This document shows, in pieces, positions 32,591 through 42,880 of a stretch of DNA of 64,000 nucleotides. The notes below the pieces were generated by a model, which saw only the letters and a program-made list of their open reading frames with translations, did not search any database and was not told the origin of the DNA. The number at the start of each line of letters is the position of its first letter. The stretch's first letter is position 1. A program made the position numbers and the translations under genes. Origin of the DNA: Euborellia annulipes (taxonomy: Eukaryota > Arthropoda > Insecta > Dermaptera > Anisolabididae). The DNA lies in contig JAKCPI010026484.1 in NCBI GenBank assembly GCA_023213315.1, forward strand, positions 1 to 64,000. The letters are read 5' to 3'.

Positions 32591-33365
32591 AAGTGAGTAC
32601 ACACACGTTGCTTACTAAATTTTATTGAATTAATTTGAATAAATAAATACGGGAGTCTAAATGACATTCAAATATTATCTCCTTAATTTAATTAAAATCA
32701 GAAGTTTTTTTTTGTCAAAGCATTTCTATATGTGAAAGAAAAAAAAAATAGTGACTTCAATAGTAAAGTATTGATATAAAGAATAAGTAAAATAACATAT
32801 TGAGAGTAGTTTGAATTAACAAAAAGGAAAAAAAAGTATTTCATTTAGTAAAGTACTTCGCTTCTTCTTCTTCTTCTTCTTCTCTTTATCAGACGCCGAG
32901 ATCGATCTGTTAATCGAAAAAGTTGGTTGAAATGCGAAAAGCGTACTACACAATGGACACGTGACCCAGAGAGTTAAAAAAAGGAAAGCTTCTTCTCTCC
33001 CTCCTCCTCTGTCCAATTCTTTATTTTTTTTTCCTTTCCTTTCTTCTTTCAAAAAAAAAAAAAAAAAAAAAAAGTTTAGATGAATTATAGGAAACAATAT
33101 TAGACAAGACTAATGAAAAAATTTGTAAATAGCATTAGAAAATTTAAAGAAAGTATTTCTTTTTTTTTATCTTTTTCTCTCTTGATAAGAACGAACAAAC
33201 AGGTGGTTCATCAAACAAGACGATTTGAATTGAATTTTCAATTAAAAAAAAAGAGGAAACTTTTCATCTTCTAATGAAAACGTTAATTATTTGTTATGGA
33301 GGAAAATCAGGGAAAATAAAAAACGTATTCATCAATGCCAGAAGAATTTTTTTGGTCTTATTCAT
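32591..33365. other. Unannotated AT-rich stretch
   Basis: CTT microsatellite near 32,867-32,884 and an A run near 33,052-33,073. ORFs across these are low-complexity artefacts. Confidence 0.4.
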
Positions 33366-33444
33366 TTTATCAAAAATGTTGAAAGTAGCAGGAAGAAGAA
33401 AGATAAGCAGCTAGTATTTATTTCATTTATTTAATTCCCATTAG

Positions 33445-33483
33445 GCTGACGTTTCGGTCTCGGTCGAGACCATCTTCAGAGCT
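33445..33483 (-). ncRNA. Hammerhead-like ribozyme motif
   Basis: Minus strand: GCT | CTGAAGA | TGGTCTC GACC GAGACC | GAAA | CGTC | AGC. Stem II has 6 bp, and stem I has at least 3 bp (GCU with AGC). CUGANGA and GAAA are intact. Stem III is reduced to A-CG-U, as in small PLE hammerheads. Confidence 0.65.
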
Positions 33484-33620
33484 ACAACATAGCAGGGAAC
33501 GAATAAATTTTAAAATTTTAAAATTGTAATTTTCAGAGCTACAACATAGCAGGGAAAAGGATCAATTTTAAAATTACAATTTTAAAATTTTAAAATTTAT
33601 CCTTTTCCCTGCTATGTTGT

Positions 33621-33660
33621 ATCTCTGAAGATGGTCTCGACCGAGACCGAAACGTCAGCC
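33621..33660 (+). ncRNA. Hammerhead-like ribozyme motif
   Basis: Opposite arm of the same palindrome: CTGAAGA (33,625-33,631), stem II GGTCTC GACC GAGACC, GAAA (33,649-33,652), CGTC, AGC. The upstream stem I strand is ATCT instead of AGCT, which weakens stem I. Confidence 0.6.
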
Positions 33661-33884
33661 TAATGGTTATTAAATAAATGAAATAAATATTAGCTGCTTT
33701 TCTTTCTTCTTCCTGCTACTTTCAACATCTTCTATCCAGCTATAAATCTACTTTTCTCCTTTATCAAAAATATTTGCTCATAACACTAGACTTGTTGCAG
33801 AAACCGTATACATCCTCTGATCAATTTCGATCGGGTCACTACCCAAAAAATTTTACTGAGAATCTTTATATAATAATCCAAAAA

Positions 33885-34239
33885 TAAAATTTATAAGCAA
33901 TCAGAGGAAAATATATTTTATTACCATCGCACTCATCCTGCAAAATACTTGAGTAAAGTGTACTTTAAACAATTGTGACGGTAAAATAAGAATATACAAT
34001 TTAAAGAGTGCCTAAAAAATAATATATTTATTTATTTTAATTAAAATCTTCAGAGTGAATTTTGAGAAAATCGAAAAAAGCTCAAAAAGTACATTAGTAA
34101 AGTACTAGTACTCTTAAGCCGATTTATTCAAATTTTTGTTTATCGTCCCTAACTTAAAAAGTAAAAATGAAATCTCATTCCCATAGATTTTTTTTTCTTT
34201 TTATCAAAAACAGACTCTCCATTTTGCGGGACACTTTTT
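33885..34239 (-). mobile_element. Family A copy, minus, invaded by another family A
   Basis: Middle part of family A in reverse, ending at CATTTTGCGGGACACTTTTT. Its continuation GGAATCAAGATCCCTCAAAA lies at 34,912-34,931, beyond the plus-strand copy. The target was the T6 run of CACTTTTTTGGATTC. Confidence 0.75.
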
Positions 34240-34911
34240 ACTTTCTCTTACCTATGTATATATGTAATATATAGGGCCTATATAGAGAGAAAGTATTGAA
34301 TTCATGTCAAAAATTCGATGTCGAGATTTTGATGGATCTTCACGTTTTGAGGTCCCCTGAATCCAAAAAAGTGGTTTTCGCGACATGGTCTGTCTGTGGG
34401 TGTGTGTGTGTGTGTGTGTGTGTGTTCAATTTTAAGGATGAAGGAATTGAGCTACGAGGTTGAAATTTTATATTTAAGTTAAACACCCCCCGGGACCGGA
34501 AAAATAAGCTTTTAATCAAAATCGGCCAAAGAGTACTAGTACTTTACTGATGTACTTTTTCAGTTTTTTTCGATTTTCTCAAAATTTGCTCCAACGATTT
34601 TTTTTAAAAAAAATCAATTATTTTTTAGATGTTCTTTAAAATGTATATTCTCATTTTGCAATTGAAATCTGAAGACCACTTTACTCTTGTATTTCATAGG
34701 GAAGATAGGAGAAATGGTTGCCATGGTAACAAAATATAAATATTTTCCCATACTTATAAATTTTACATCTTGAAAATCGAATGTACCGTACTGTCGGAAA
34801 CTAAATACATGTCGACACAAAAAATCTGGTGTGACAAGCACAGAACACAACTTTCGATTACCGAAGGTAAGAGAAAGTTGTTTGCTGTGCGCCAGTCACA
34901 CCAGATTTTTT
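34240..34911 (+). mobile_element. Family A, full-length copy
   Basis: Starts ACTTTCTCTTACC after a T run, has the 5' hairpin (TACTTTCTCT/AGAGAAAGTA), a TG microsatellite at 34,401-34,424, the central blocks, and a tail hairpin whose outer arms are TCTGGTGTGAC and GTCACACCAGA, ending in T7. A good reference copy. The inner loop contains GAAGGTAAGAG, a strong donor-like sequence. The 78-codon minus ORF (34,614-34,850) recurs in sister copies; function unknown and probably incidental. Confidence 0.85.
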
Positions 34912-34914
34912 GGA

Positions 34915-35340
34915 ATCAAGATCCCTCAAAACAACAAAATTATGACATAGTATTTATATTTAATATCATATAGTCTTATATAAAACCTATATAAAAGAAA
35001 GGAAAAAATAATTATAAACTTTGCAGTAAATGTAAATATCACAAAATATTCAATAAAGCCTAGAGGCCTTGGTCGACGTTTTTTTTTTTTATTTATATAA
35101 AGGGGGGGATTTTTTGATTTATTTTTCAATTTTATTTAAATAAATAAGAACTAAATCTAAAAATGCCTGGGGCGGGGTCTAAATGGCCTCCGATGCCGGG
35201 AAAAATTGTTTTTTATTATTTATCAAATGATATAGCCCTATTTATATCTCAACAATACTAACCAGAACTTAAAGTAAATGCCAAACTATCTACACCAGGC
35301 TTTTCCAATCGTCATTTATGGTATAATCCCTTTTAGTTTT
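34915..35340. other. Unannotated AT-rich stretch
   Basis: A short SINE-E-like segment (AAATAAATAAGAACTAAATC ... AAATGGCCTCCGATGCCG) lies at about 35,140-35,205. Otherwise nothing recognised. Confidence 0.4.
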
Positions 35341-35344
35341 ATTA

Positions 35345-35680
35345 TTTAAAGATCTTGTGTGGCATCGAAGGCCATTTAGACTAATGCGTCTTAAACTTTT
35401 CAAAGTCGCGGCCCTCTTGGAACCCAATCAATATCTCACGGCCCCCTTTTTTTTTTAATTCAGACAAAATTTTAAATTAAATTTTATAATTATAATTCAA
35501 GTATTTAAACTTATTTGATAAATAATAATTTATTTGTTACATCTCTTCGAGCCCCTCTGCGGGGACACTCTCCCTATTTATTTCAATTGATAGGTAGGGG
35601 GGGGGGGTCAATTCAATTAAAATAAATTTTTCTCGCATGCGAAACGGTGACCCTTAGCACAAGAGGAATCTCTTTGTTTT
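35345..35680 (-). mobile_element. SINE E, minus, split by hAT fragment
   Basis: Tail AAAGATCTTGTGTGGCATCG, AGGCCATTTAGAC, then after the insert CCCTATTTATTTCAATTGAT, a G9 run, AATTAAAATAAATTTTTC and the head CATGCGAAACGGTGACCC. Confidence 0.6.
35389..35570. mobile_element. hAT-type insert in SINE E
   Basis: CTTAAACTTTTCAAAGTCGC, GCGGCCCTC at one end and GAGCCCCTCTGCGGGGACAC near the other resemble hAT MITE ends. It breaks SINE E between GGCCATTTAGAC and CTCCCTATTTATT. Exact borders uncertain. Confidence 0.45.
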
Positions 35681-36365
35681 AATTCTACAAAAGTTACAAA
35701 TTTTTAAAATTTATTATCAATTTAAAGAGAGACACTACCCCAAAGAGTACAAAATACTAAATTATTAAAGCTGATTCATAAGCCTCCCCAGATATGAGGG
35801 TGCAAGCAATATTGCCTACATTTTAATGATATGCATATTTTAAATGAAAATTTCTATTCACCCTCTGCCCTTTTACACATAACTTAAAATTCTTGACAAA
35901 TTAAAAAAAATAAAAACCCTTATAGATAAAAAGAAAAAATATATAAAATCGTGACAAAAAGCTTTCTGATAATAATCTCCAAGATAAATGACATTTTAAA
36001 TATCATTTTTTGAGTTCCTTTTTTTTTATTATTATTAACATTCTTGACATATTTATATTCAAAAAAAGATTTTATCCTAGAGCAAGCGAAAAATTGTTGC
36101 AGATAATTGCATGTAAAATTGAAAATAACTCCTTTTTTTTTATTTTCTCAAGGAAATTACACTTTTATTAAAATAATTCGCTTATAATTGTCTCACGATT
36201 TTATTTTCTTTCACTCTACTTTAAAAAAAGTTTTATTACTTACTGTACATGTATGAAATTTTATAAAAACACTAATTCCCCCACTCACAAAAAATATCTC
36301 TGGTGGGTTTACACAGTTTATAAAGTTTCATTTAAAATGATAATTGTAATTGTTATTTCTTGACA
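35681..36365. other. Unannotated AT-rich stretch
   Basis: No recognised element. It leads up to the putative ratchet site. Confidence 0.35.
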
Positions 36366-36368
36366 TTT

Positions 36369-36404
36369 TACTAATTCTTTGTCTTTTTTTTGTTTCAGGT
36401 GAGT
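36369..36404 (+). promoter_or_regulatory. Putative recursive-splice (ratchet) site 2
   Basis: A perfect TACTAAT (36,369-36,375; branch A 36,374) is followed by TCTTTGTCTTTTTTTTG, TTTCAG (AG at 36,397-36,398) and immediately GTGAGT (36,399-36,404). A further donor-like TTGG|GTGAGC at 36,450 would define a 51-nt cryptic exon. The same layout as at 14,545 and 62,437, about 21.9 and 26.0 kb away, with branch-to-AG distance 24 nt. The strongest of the three. Confidence 0.7.
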
Positions 36405-36517
36405 GAGAGAGTCCACTTTGTCCATGTTGTTTATAGGGGAGGCTTTTGGGTGAGCTAGAAATAATTTTATTATTGCATTTTACTGAGTTTTCGATTTGAA
36501 GGTGAGCGCAACAATAA

Positions 36518-36679
36518 AGCCCCACCCGTGCGTTTTCTATTTGTGATTATTTCATTGTTTTTTTATAAAAAAATGAAAATCTTGATTGGAAATTTGAATG
36601 AAAGTTTCCATTAAAAAATATATAAATTTTTTTTAAAAACAATGAAATAATCACAAGTAGAAAACGCATGGGTGGGACT
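36518..36679. mobile_element. Short MITE with 43-bp inverted ends
   Basis: AGCCCCACCCGTGCGTTTTC and its complement, continuing through TTGTGATTATTTCATTG, flanked by TAA at 36,515-36,517 and 36,680-36,682. A TWA duplication suggests a Harbinger-type MITE. Confidence 0.65.
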
Positions 36680-36769
36680 TAATATTGTTCCTTACTGTAC
36701 ATGTTAAACAAATTGTGAATTTTTTTTCTTATTTTTTCGAGATTTTTTAGTAAATAAAGCAGAATAAAA

Positions 36770-37397
36770 CCAGCATGATTGTTGTCCACTTTCATATCGT
36801 TTTATTTTCAAATATTTCGGTCTATCATTTAGTGTTTTTGAGGGTTTTGATTTAGATATTTGTTCACCTCAGGTGGGGATGCACAAATTGTTTATTAACT
36901 CAATTATTTGAATTTTTGGTCAATATTGATAAGCCAAGTAAGCGACTAGTGACTAGGCTGATCAGGGTCAAAATATAAAATACTTTTTGAACCTTGATCT
37001 GCTCAAAACTGGACTCGATAAAACCTCGTAATTTTTCTAAAATCAACACAATTTATTAAGCAATAAAGAAAAGAGCTATTACAGCTATGTTTATTTCTTT
37101 CGTTTATTTGTCACTTCAAGCCGACTTTTCGGTCTTATAGTGTGTAAACAAAATTACTCAAAATTACGCAAATGGTGCAATTGTGTATAATATTTCTTCG
37201 ATATTTAATAAGGAACAAAGGTTATGCGAGTCAATGTTACCTCTAAATCTAAAGTTAACTCGCAACATAGCCTTTGGTCCTTACTAAACGACAAAAAATA
37301 TTATACACAATTGCACCATTTGCGTAATTTTGAGTAATTTTGTTGACACATTTTAGCCCTGAGAATGGTCGTATTTAAGACCGAAACATACGAGTAT
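36770..37397. mobile_element. PLE-type palindrome 5 and a decayed PLE end
   Basis: A degraded end with ATTTCGGTCTATCA lies near 36,815. From about 37,083 an inverted repeat (GGTGCAATTGTGTATAATAT and complement, AAAGGTTATGCGAG and complement) spans to 37,395. The right arm has CTGAGAATGGTC...GACCGAAACAT, a mutated hammerhead-like core. Confidence 0.55.
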
Positions 37398-38474
37398 CGT
37401 TTAAAGTCTTGAATGGCCTAACCCTGGTAGGAATTGAATGCTGACAATTGGCGAACCTTGGGCCAGTTGTCATTTGGAGCCTTGAGTAGTGACCATTGGG
37501 CAAGCCTGGTCCGAGGCTTGGTCCATTCGTCTTCCCAAGGCTCGGTTTAATACTATTGGGCCAAGCCTGGTCCGAGGTTGATCAAGGCTTGGCAATGGTA
37601 TTATATTATTAAACACGGGAAGGCCCCGAGGCTTGGCCCAATGGTCACTACCCAAGGCTCGGTTTAATAATATAATACCATTGGGCCAAGCCTCGGTCCA
37701 GGCTTGGTCCAATCGTCTTCCCAAGGCTCGGTTTAATAATATAATACCATTGGGCCAAGCCTTGATCAAGCCTCGGACCAGGCTTGGCCCAATAGTATTA
37801 AACCGAGCTTGGGAAGACGATTGGACAAGCCTGGCGAGGCTGCCAATGGTATTATATTATTAAACCGAGCTTGGGTAGTGACCATTGGGCAAGCTCGGAC
37901 CAGGCTTCAATGTTAATTGACCCATCATGTAATTAAAAAAAAAAAAAAATTAAATTAAATCAAGTACTATTAATTGAAAAAAACAGTAATATATATTTTA
38001 AATCTGGTGATTTTTTGATAAAGTTTATTTAGCTAAAATAAAAGGCAAATCAAATAGCTTAAAAGAGAGTCATATCAATATAACAACTGTGTACAGAGCG
38101 TAAAGGCATTGACAAATGACAAACAAAACCAAAAAGCTCGAGTTCAAATCTCTGGGAAACAACTTTTTTCCTCGAGGCTTGGATCGACCATCCATTTTTT
38201 TGTTTTCCAAGGCTTGCCAACCTTGGTTTTTTGATTCTCGAGGTTGGCAACCTTGGTTTTTTGATTCCCAAGGCTGGGTACATTGTTATCATTCCAAGGC
38301 TTGGACCAAGCCTCGCCCAATGGTTAGACAAGGCTTGCCCAAACCTCGCCCAATGTCGGCAGATTGGTCCAAGCCTGGTCCGAGGCTTGGCCCAATTGGC
38401 ATTTACAGGGAAGTTGCCGAAAAGACTGTGTATATCGGTGTGTGAATGGAAAAAGTGTGAGTGTTGTTAGTTTC
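37398..38474 (+). mobile_element. SINE D carrying a 1-kb palindromic insert
   Basis: CGTTTAAAGTCTTGAATGGCC at the left and GTTGCCGAAAAGACTGTG through GTGTGAATGG and GTGTGAGTG at the right are adjacent blocks in intact SINE D. Here they are about 1 kb apart. Confidence 0.65.
37420..38406. repeat. GGCTTGG / CCAAGCC palindromic array
   Basis: Two clusters (37,430-37,915; 38,170-38,400) of direct and inverted modules such as CCAAGGCTCGGTTTAATA, ATACCATTGGGCCAAGCC and AAGCCTGGTCCGAGGCTTGG, joined by AT-rich sequence. Candidate termini are ACCCTGGTAGGAATTGAATG at the left and CCAATTGGCATTTACAGGGA at the right. ORFs on both strands are by-products of the repeats. It lies within SINE D between AATGGCC and GTTGCCG. 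No known family assigned. Confidence 0.6.
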
Positions 38475-39545
38475 TATTTAATTGAAAATTATATATAAAT
38501 TTTATCATTTATACATCGTCTTGTCACAAAACTCCAAAGAACAGAGGATTTTTCTTTTTGAAAGATGTTTATAAAAAGAGATAATTCATCTTTTGATGTT
38601 TGAGGCGTTTTTGTGCCTAAAGAGGTTTAGAATCAAACAAATCGGATGCAGCAGTTATCGAAGGGGCGCGAGAGCGAGCATAAACAAACAAATATCATGC
38701 CAGATGGCGACAAAATCTCCGATTGATTTTTTTCTTTTTTTTTTAAGGGGGAGAAAGAAGAAATTCTCAGGCAGCATTTGTATTTTTACCAATGGAACGT
38801 CCTCTGGCGGGAGGATTAAATGAAGCAATGTTATTTAAATGCAAATTATAATCACTCGGGCTCTCAAAAATTCCCCTAGGGCCATTCCTCCTCCCTCACA
38901 TCAACACACGCGCGCGCCCGCTATATAATAATAATGCTTGAAATATGAATTTGTATTCTCTTCCGTTCGCTTTTCTCTATGATATCAAAACCTCCCCTTC
39001 CTCAGGGTGTAGAAATACAAACTCTTTATTTTAGAATGCAAGTAACAGACACCCAAAGGGAGTTAGTTGGTTCACCCTCTCGCCCTTTCGCTCTCCCCCC
39101 CTAAAAACCGAAAACTTGGCGAATTCATAAAATATTAGTTGGGAATTTTATTAAAGAGAAGATAATGTCAAAAGTCTTATTCAATTCAATAATTCATCTG
39201 AAAAACGCGCTGTTTGTCAGGATCTTTGAAGCTTTTGGCCGCCCTGGGCCCGATTTTATGCCGAAATTTTCTCTCAAACCAATTTATTTGTGAACTACGG
39301 TTTTCAATCTTCCAATCTGTAATGCCTTTTGTCGTTCAATTTTATTTGGACAAGTCCTAAACCATTGATGATGCTTTTTTCGCATTCAGTTAAGTTTAGA
39401 CCCTTTGCATTTTGAAGTTTTCAAATTTACATTTAAATTATTATTAATTTTTTTTTAATTTAAGGGCTCTATTAATTCTATATTATGTTTTGAAATTGCA
39501 CAGGTGTCTACATTTCACTTTTGATTAGTTTAAATAGACTTAAAA
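38475..39545. other. Unannotated stretch
   Basis: Mixed composition, with a CG-rich ACACACGCGCGCGCCCGC at about 38,905. No gene recognised. Confidence 0.35.
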
Positions 39546-39788
39546 GAAGGTGGTCTCATATTTTTGACTCAATCAAAAAACGCGTTTTAAAATAAAATTA
39601 AATTTTATTGTATTATTTGAATAATATTTTCATTAAGCTTTTTATAATTAGTTTTTCATTTAGATATATTTAATATATAAACAATCAATTTTGTTAAAAT
39701 TGCAACCTACTATTATTTATTTTAATATTTTAAAGTGGTCTCATATTTTTGACTCGCCCTGTACATAGGTAAGAGAAAGTAAAAACAA
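39546..39788. repeat. Direct-repeat flanked segment plus family A end
   Basis: GTGGTCTCATATTTTTGACTC occurs at about 39,552 and again at about 39,734, the second followed by GCCCTGTA. The second half resembles a mariner-like terminus, but an inverted partner is not seen. GGTAAGAGAAAGTAAAAAC (39,768) is a minus family A 5' end. Confidence 0.4.
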
Positions 39789-40176
39789 AATTGCTCTCTC
39801 ATTTTCAATCAAATTAAAAAAATATATATTTGTATAGCCTATATAATAATATCTCTTTCATTTTTACTAAGGATTTATAATTCAACCTTTTTATTTATTT
39901 TTTATACAATTTAATATAGAGGATAAAGGAAAGAGAGAATAAGCGCAGGGTCTGCACATATTTCTGCAAATGTAAAGCTCCCGGGTGGGGGGGGGGTGTA
40001 TTCTAACTGCCTTTAATCCCTATTATTCAGCAATGTCTATCGTGTAATCGGATTAAAAATTCAGAGCATACGCGTATTAATTAGTATTTTCTTAGTAATA
40101 ACACACGGACACAGAAGGGAGAGAAAGAACAAATAGGGGAGCATTTCTATAAGAGGGGAGGGAATGTGAGCCTTTT
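39789..40176. other. Unannotated AT-rich stretch
   Basis: Low-complexity, with a G run near 39,985. Nothing recognised. Confidence 0.35.
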
Positions 40177-40580
40177 TTACTTTCTCTTATCTATATATGC
40201 ATAAGTTAGATACCCCTCTGAGACGTGACACGAAGCTTTTGAACAAAATCGGCCAAAAAGTACTAGTACTTTACTTTTTCAGTTTTTTCGATTTTCTTAA
40301 ATTCGATCCAACGATTTTGTTTAAAATTCAAAATTCAATTAATTTTTAGATGCTCTTTAAAATGTATATTCTCATTTTGCCCTTGAAATATTTTGAAGCA
40401 CACTTTACTCTTGTACTTCATAGGAAAGATAGGAGAAATGGTTGCCATGGTAACAAAATAAACAGTAAATATGTTCCCATATTTAAAAATTTTACATTTT
40501 GAATTTTAATATATCGACAGATATTAAATATATGTCGACACAAAAAAATCTGGTGTGACAAGTACAGAACACAATTCCAT
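40177..40580 (+). mobile_element. Family A copy with deletion of the 5' middle
   Basis: ACTTTCTCTTATC joins from the hairpin loop directly to AAGTTAGATACCCC, then runs through TACTAGTACTTTAC to AATCTGGTGTGACAAGTACAG. The tail is cut by the Helitron sequence. Confidence 0.7.
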
Positions 40581-40593
40581 TTACCTATTTAGG

Positions 40594-40925
40594 CAACTTC
40601 CCGTTGGAATTTTGAAATGAAATTTTATATAAAGAGGACCTTTTAGGGAATACAGGAAAATTATTTTCATCCTGAAATTCCTATAACTTTTAAAGTTATT
40701 AATTTTTAGAATTAGGATTTCTCCCATAGGAAATGTATAGAGAAATATTTATGTATTAATTGCATTTGTGTATTCTATGAATGTAAACAAATCCTCAAGC
40801 AGGCACTGGGTTGGAATAGTAATGATAATTTTTTTTTTTTTTTTTCATAATTAAGAAAAGGCGAGGGTCCGCCGCAGGCTGAGTGGGTCCAGGGGGCGAA
40901 GCCCTAAGGCGGGCGGCGCGGCTAG
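40594..40925 (+). mobile_element. Helitron 3' part
   Basis: CAACTTCCCGTTGGAATTTTG matches the Helitron at 16,385. Ends with AAGGCGGGCGGCGCGGCTAG|T. GC-rich subterminal block GGTCCGCCGCAGGCTGAG. Confidence 0.7.
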
Positions 40926-42315
40926 TTATGCATTAAAAATAAATAAAAGTGCTCGCAACTGACTATGGGCAGTGGCACAGAGGTTAGTGTCGTCGGTAAT
41001 AAATTCCTGTTTTAATTTAAAGGAGCTAATAATTTTCAAAGATGGATTTTCAAATTAATTTAATTTTTTTTTTTTTTTTTTTTAGTAAACTGACTCTGGC
41101 CTCAATTGAATATAGAGTTTGATGATAATAGCTCAATTATTTAAACCATTTACCCTTGACTCGGTTATTATTAAAGAGGAAAAAATAATTTAAAAATTTT
41201 TTTATTAGTTTCAATTAATTGTTCAAAGTCTTTTTCGGCATCTAAAAATATTTAGATTCCCTCCGAGATGAATGAACATTAGAAGCGAAACATCTACCTC
41301 TACGCCACTACCCAACGTCACTTATTTGAAATATCTGTTTCAATCTATTCGACATCAAGATTTGACCTGAAGATGATCATTACCGACATCCAAAACGTCA
41401 ACAAAATAAGAATTTCCCTCTTTAACAAATTCCTTTCTTTTTTTACGAATTAATTAAAATCTGGCTATGCATTTTTACCCATATAATTTAGCAGAGGCAA
41501 TTGGACTTTTTTTAGAATAACCTATATAATTAAATTTCAATTTGTCTCTCACTCTAAGCACACATCATTTATTTCTTTGAACAAATAATAATTTTCAAAT
41601 TATTATAATAAGATACAAAAGAGAGTGAAAAAATAACGTCTTAGAAAAAATAATTGAAATGAAAATATACCAAGATTGAAATCTTCTCTCTTTTGCACTT
41701 ACACAAGTCATTCGTCATTTCTTTCATGCGAGTTTAATTATTTTTAAATCAATACCTCCCTCCTTTTTCTCGTGTTAAAAATAGTTATTTTATTTATTTA
41801 TATTTGTTTTAAAATTATGAGTGAATTTATAAGTCAAATAAATTATTTTACAGTTATTTTAATCAAAAACAAAATAATAAGAAAAAAAAATTAATTAAAT
41901 GTTGATATTTATGGGGGCTACGTGAAGAGAGAAAGAGGGGGGGGGGGGGGAGATTAAAAAACTTATGAATTGTTAAATGATGAATGGGTCTCAAAGCTGG
42001 GGAAAAAAAAATAATGCATTTGAATTAGTTGGTGTTTATTTTTATAATCACTCGACATATCTAGATTTAAAAGAAAGATTTAATAAAAAGGAAATTAAAA
42101 TAAGCCAATGGTGTGATTAAGTACAGTCACAAAACTTTAGTTCAATTTTTGCCTCACTTAAAATTTGAATTTTTCCTCGTGTCGTTGAAAATTGTTGACC
42201 AAGTATCGTATCAGAACTTTGGTCGGAAATAATGAATGTTAAGGCCGAACGCACCTAGGAACAGACGACCAGTCATTTTGTCGCAGACAGTTTGGTGCGT
42301 TCAAATCAAAAGTGG
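40926..42315. other. Mostly unannotated, with SINE and PLE remnants
   Basis: 41,222-41,330 resembles a SINE E tail and head remnant (AAGTCTTTTTCGGCATC). 41,369-41,402 has CCTGAAGATGATC and CCAAAACGTCAAC, a mutated hammerhead-like end. A G14 run lies near 41,937-41,951. Otherwise AT-rich without genes. Confidence 0.4.
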
Positions 42316-42319
42316 GTCC

Positions 42320-42554
42320 ATCACCGATTTGAACGAAAATTTTTTGTATGTGTAGTACTTAATGAAAAACAAATTCTGGTAAAGTGAGAGAACGCACTTC
42401 TCAACTGTTCATCTAAAAAAAAAAAATATTAAAGATTTTGCCAGCATGCATTAAGCGGTTGCTAACAATAACAATTCAAAAAGCCATTGAGGCTAGATAA
42501 GTATCGTTCATTCTTTGTAAACAGGAAATACCGAGTTCGAATCTCGCCTTGTGC

Positions 42555-42585
<31 letters not shown>

Positions 42586-42849
42586 GTAATTTTTATTGTA
42601 TTTTTGGGATTTCTAGAATATTTTTATTTCACAAAAAAAAAAAAAAAAATAGTTACACAGAGCGAGATTCGAACTCGGGATTTCATGTTTACAAAGAATG
42701 AACGCTATTAATCTAGCCACAATGACTTTTTGAATTATTATTGTTAGCAACCTCGTAAGGCTTGCTGGCAAAATTTTTAACATTTTTTTTTTAGACGAAC
42801 AGTTGAAAAGTGCGTTCTCTCGCTTTAACAGAATTTGTTTTTCTTTAAG

Positions 42850-42880
<31 letters not shown>

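Larger units (their letters stand above)
33366..33771. mobile_element. PLE-type palindrome 4 with two hammerhead-like motifs
   Basis: Inverted repeat with arms of about 180 bp (TTGAAAGTAGCAGGAAGAAG and complement at the ends). The flanking duplication TTTATCAAAAAT lies at 33,366-33,377 and 33,760-33,771. The central part has a local duplication of CAGAGCTACAACATAGCAGG. Both arms carry well-preserved hammerhead-like cores, listed separately. No protein coding. Confidence 0.75.

Noticed and set aside
36861..36880. Additional ratchet site (CACCTCAGGTGGGG)
   Set aside because: Weak pyrimidine tract and a poor donor (GTGGGG).
37470..37863. Opposed ORFs of 76-99 codons
   Set aside because: Both strands are open because the palindromic GGCTTGG modules lack stops. 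Repetitive peptides, not genes.
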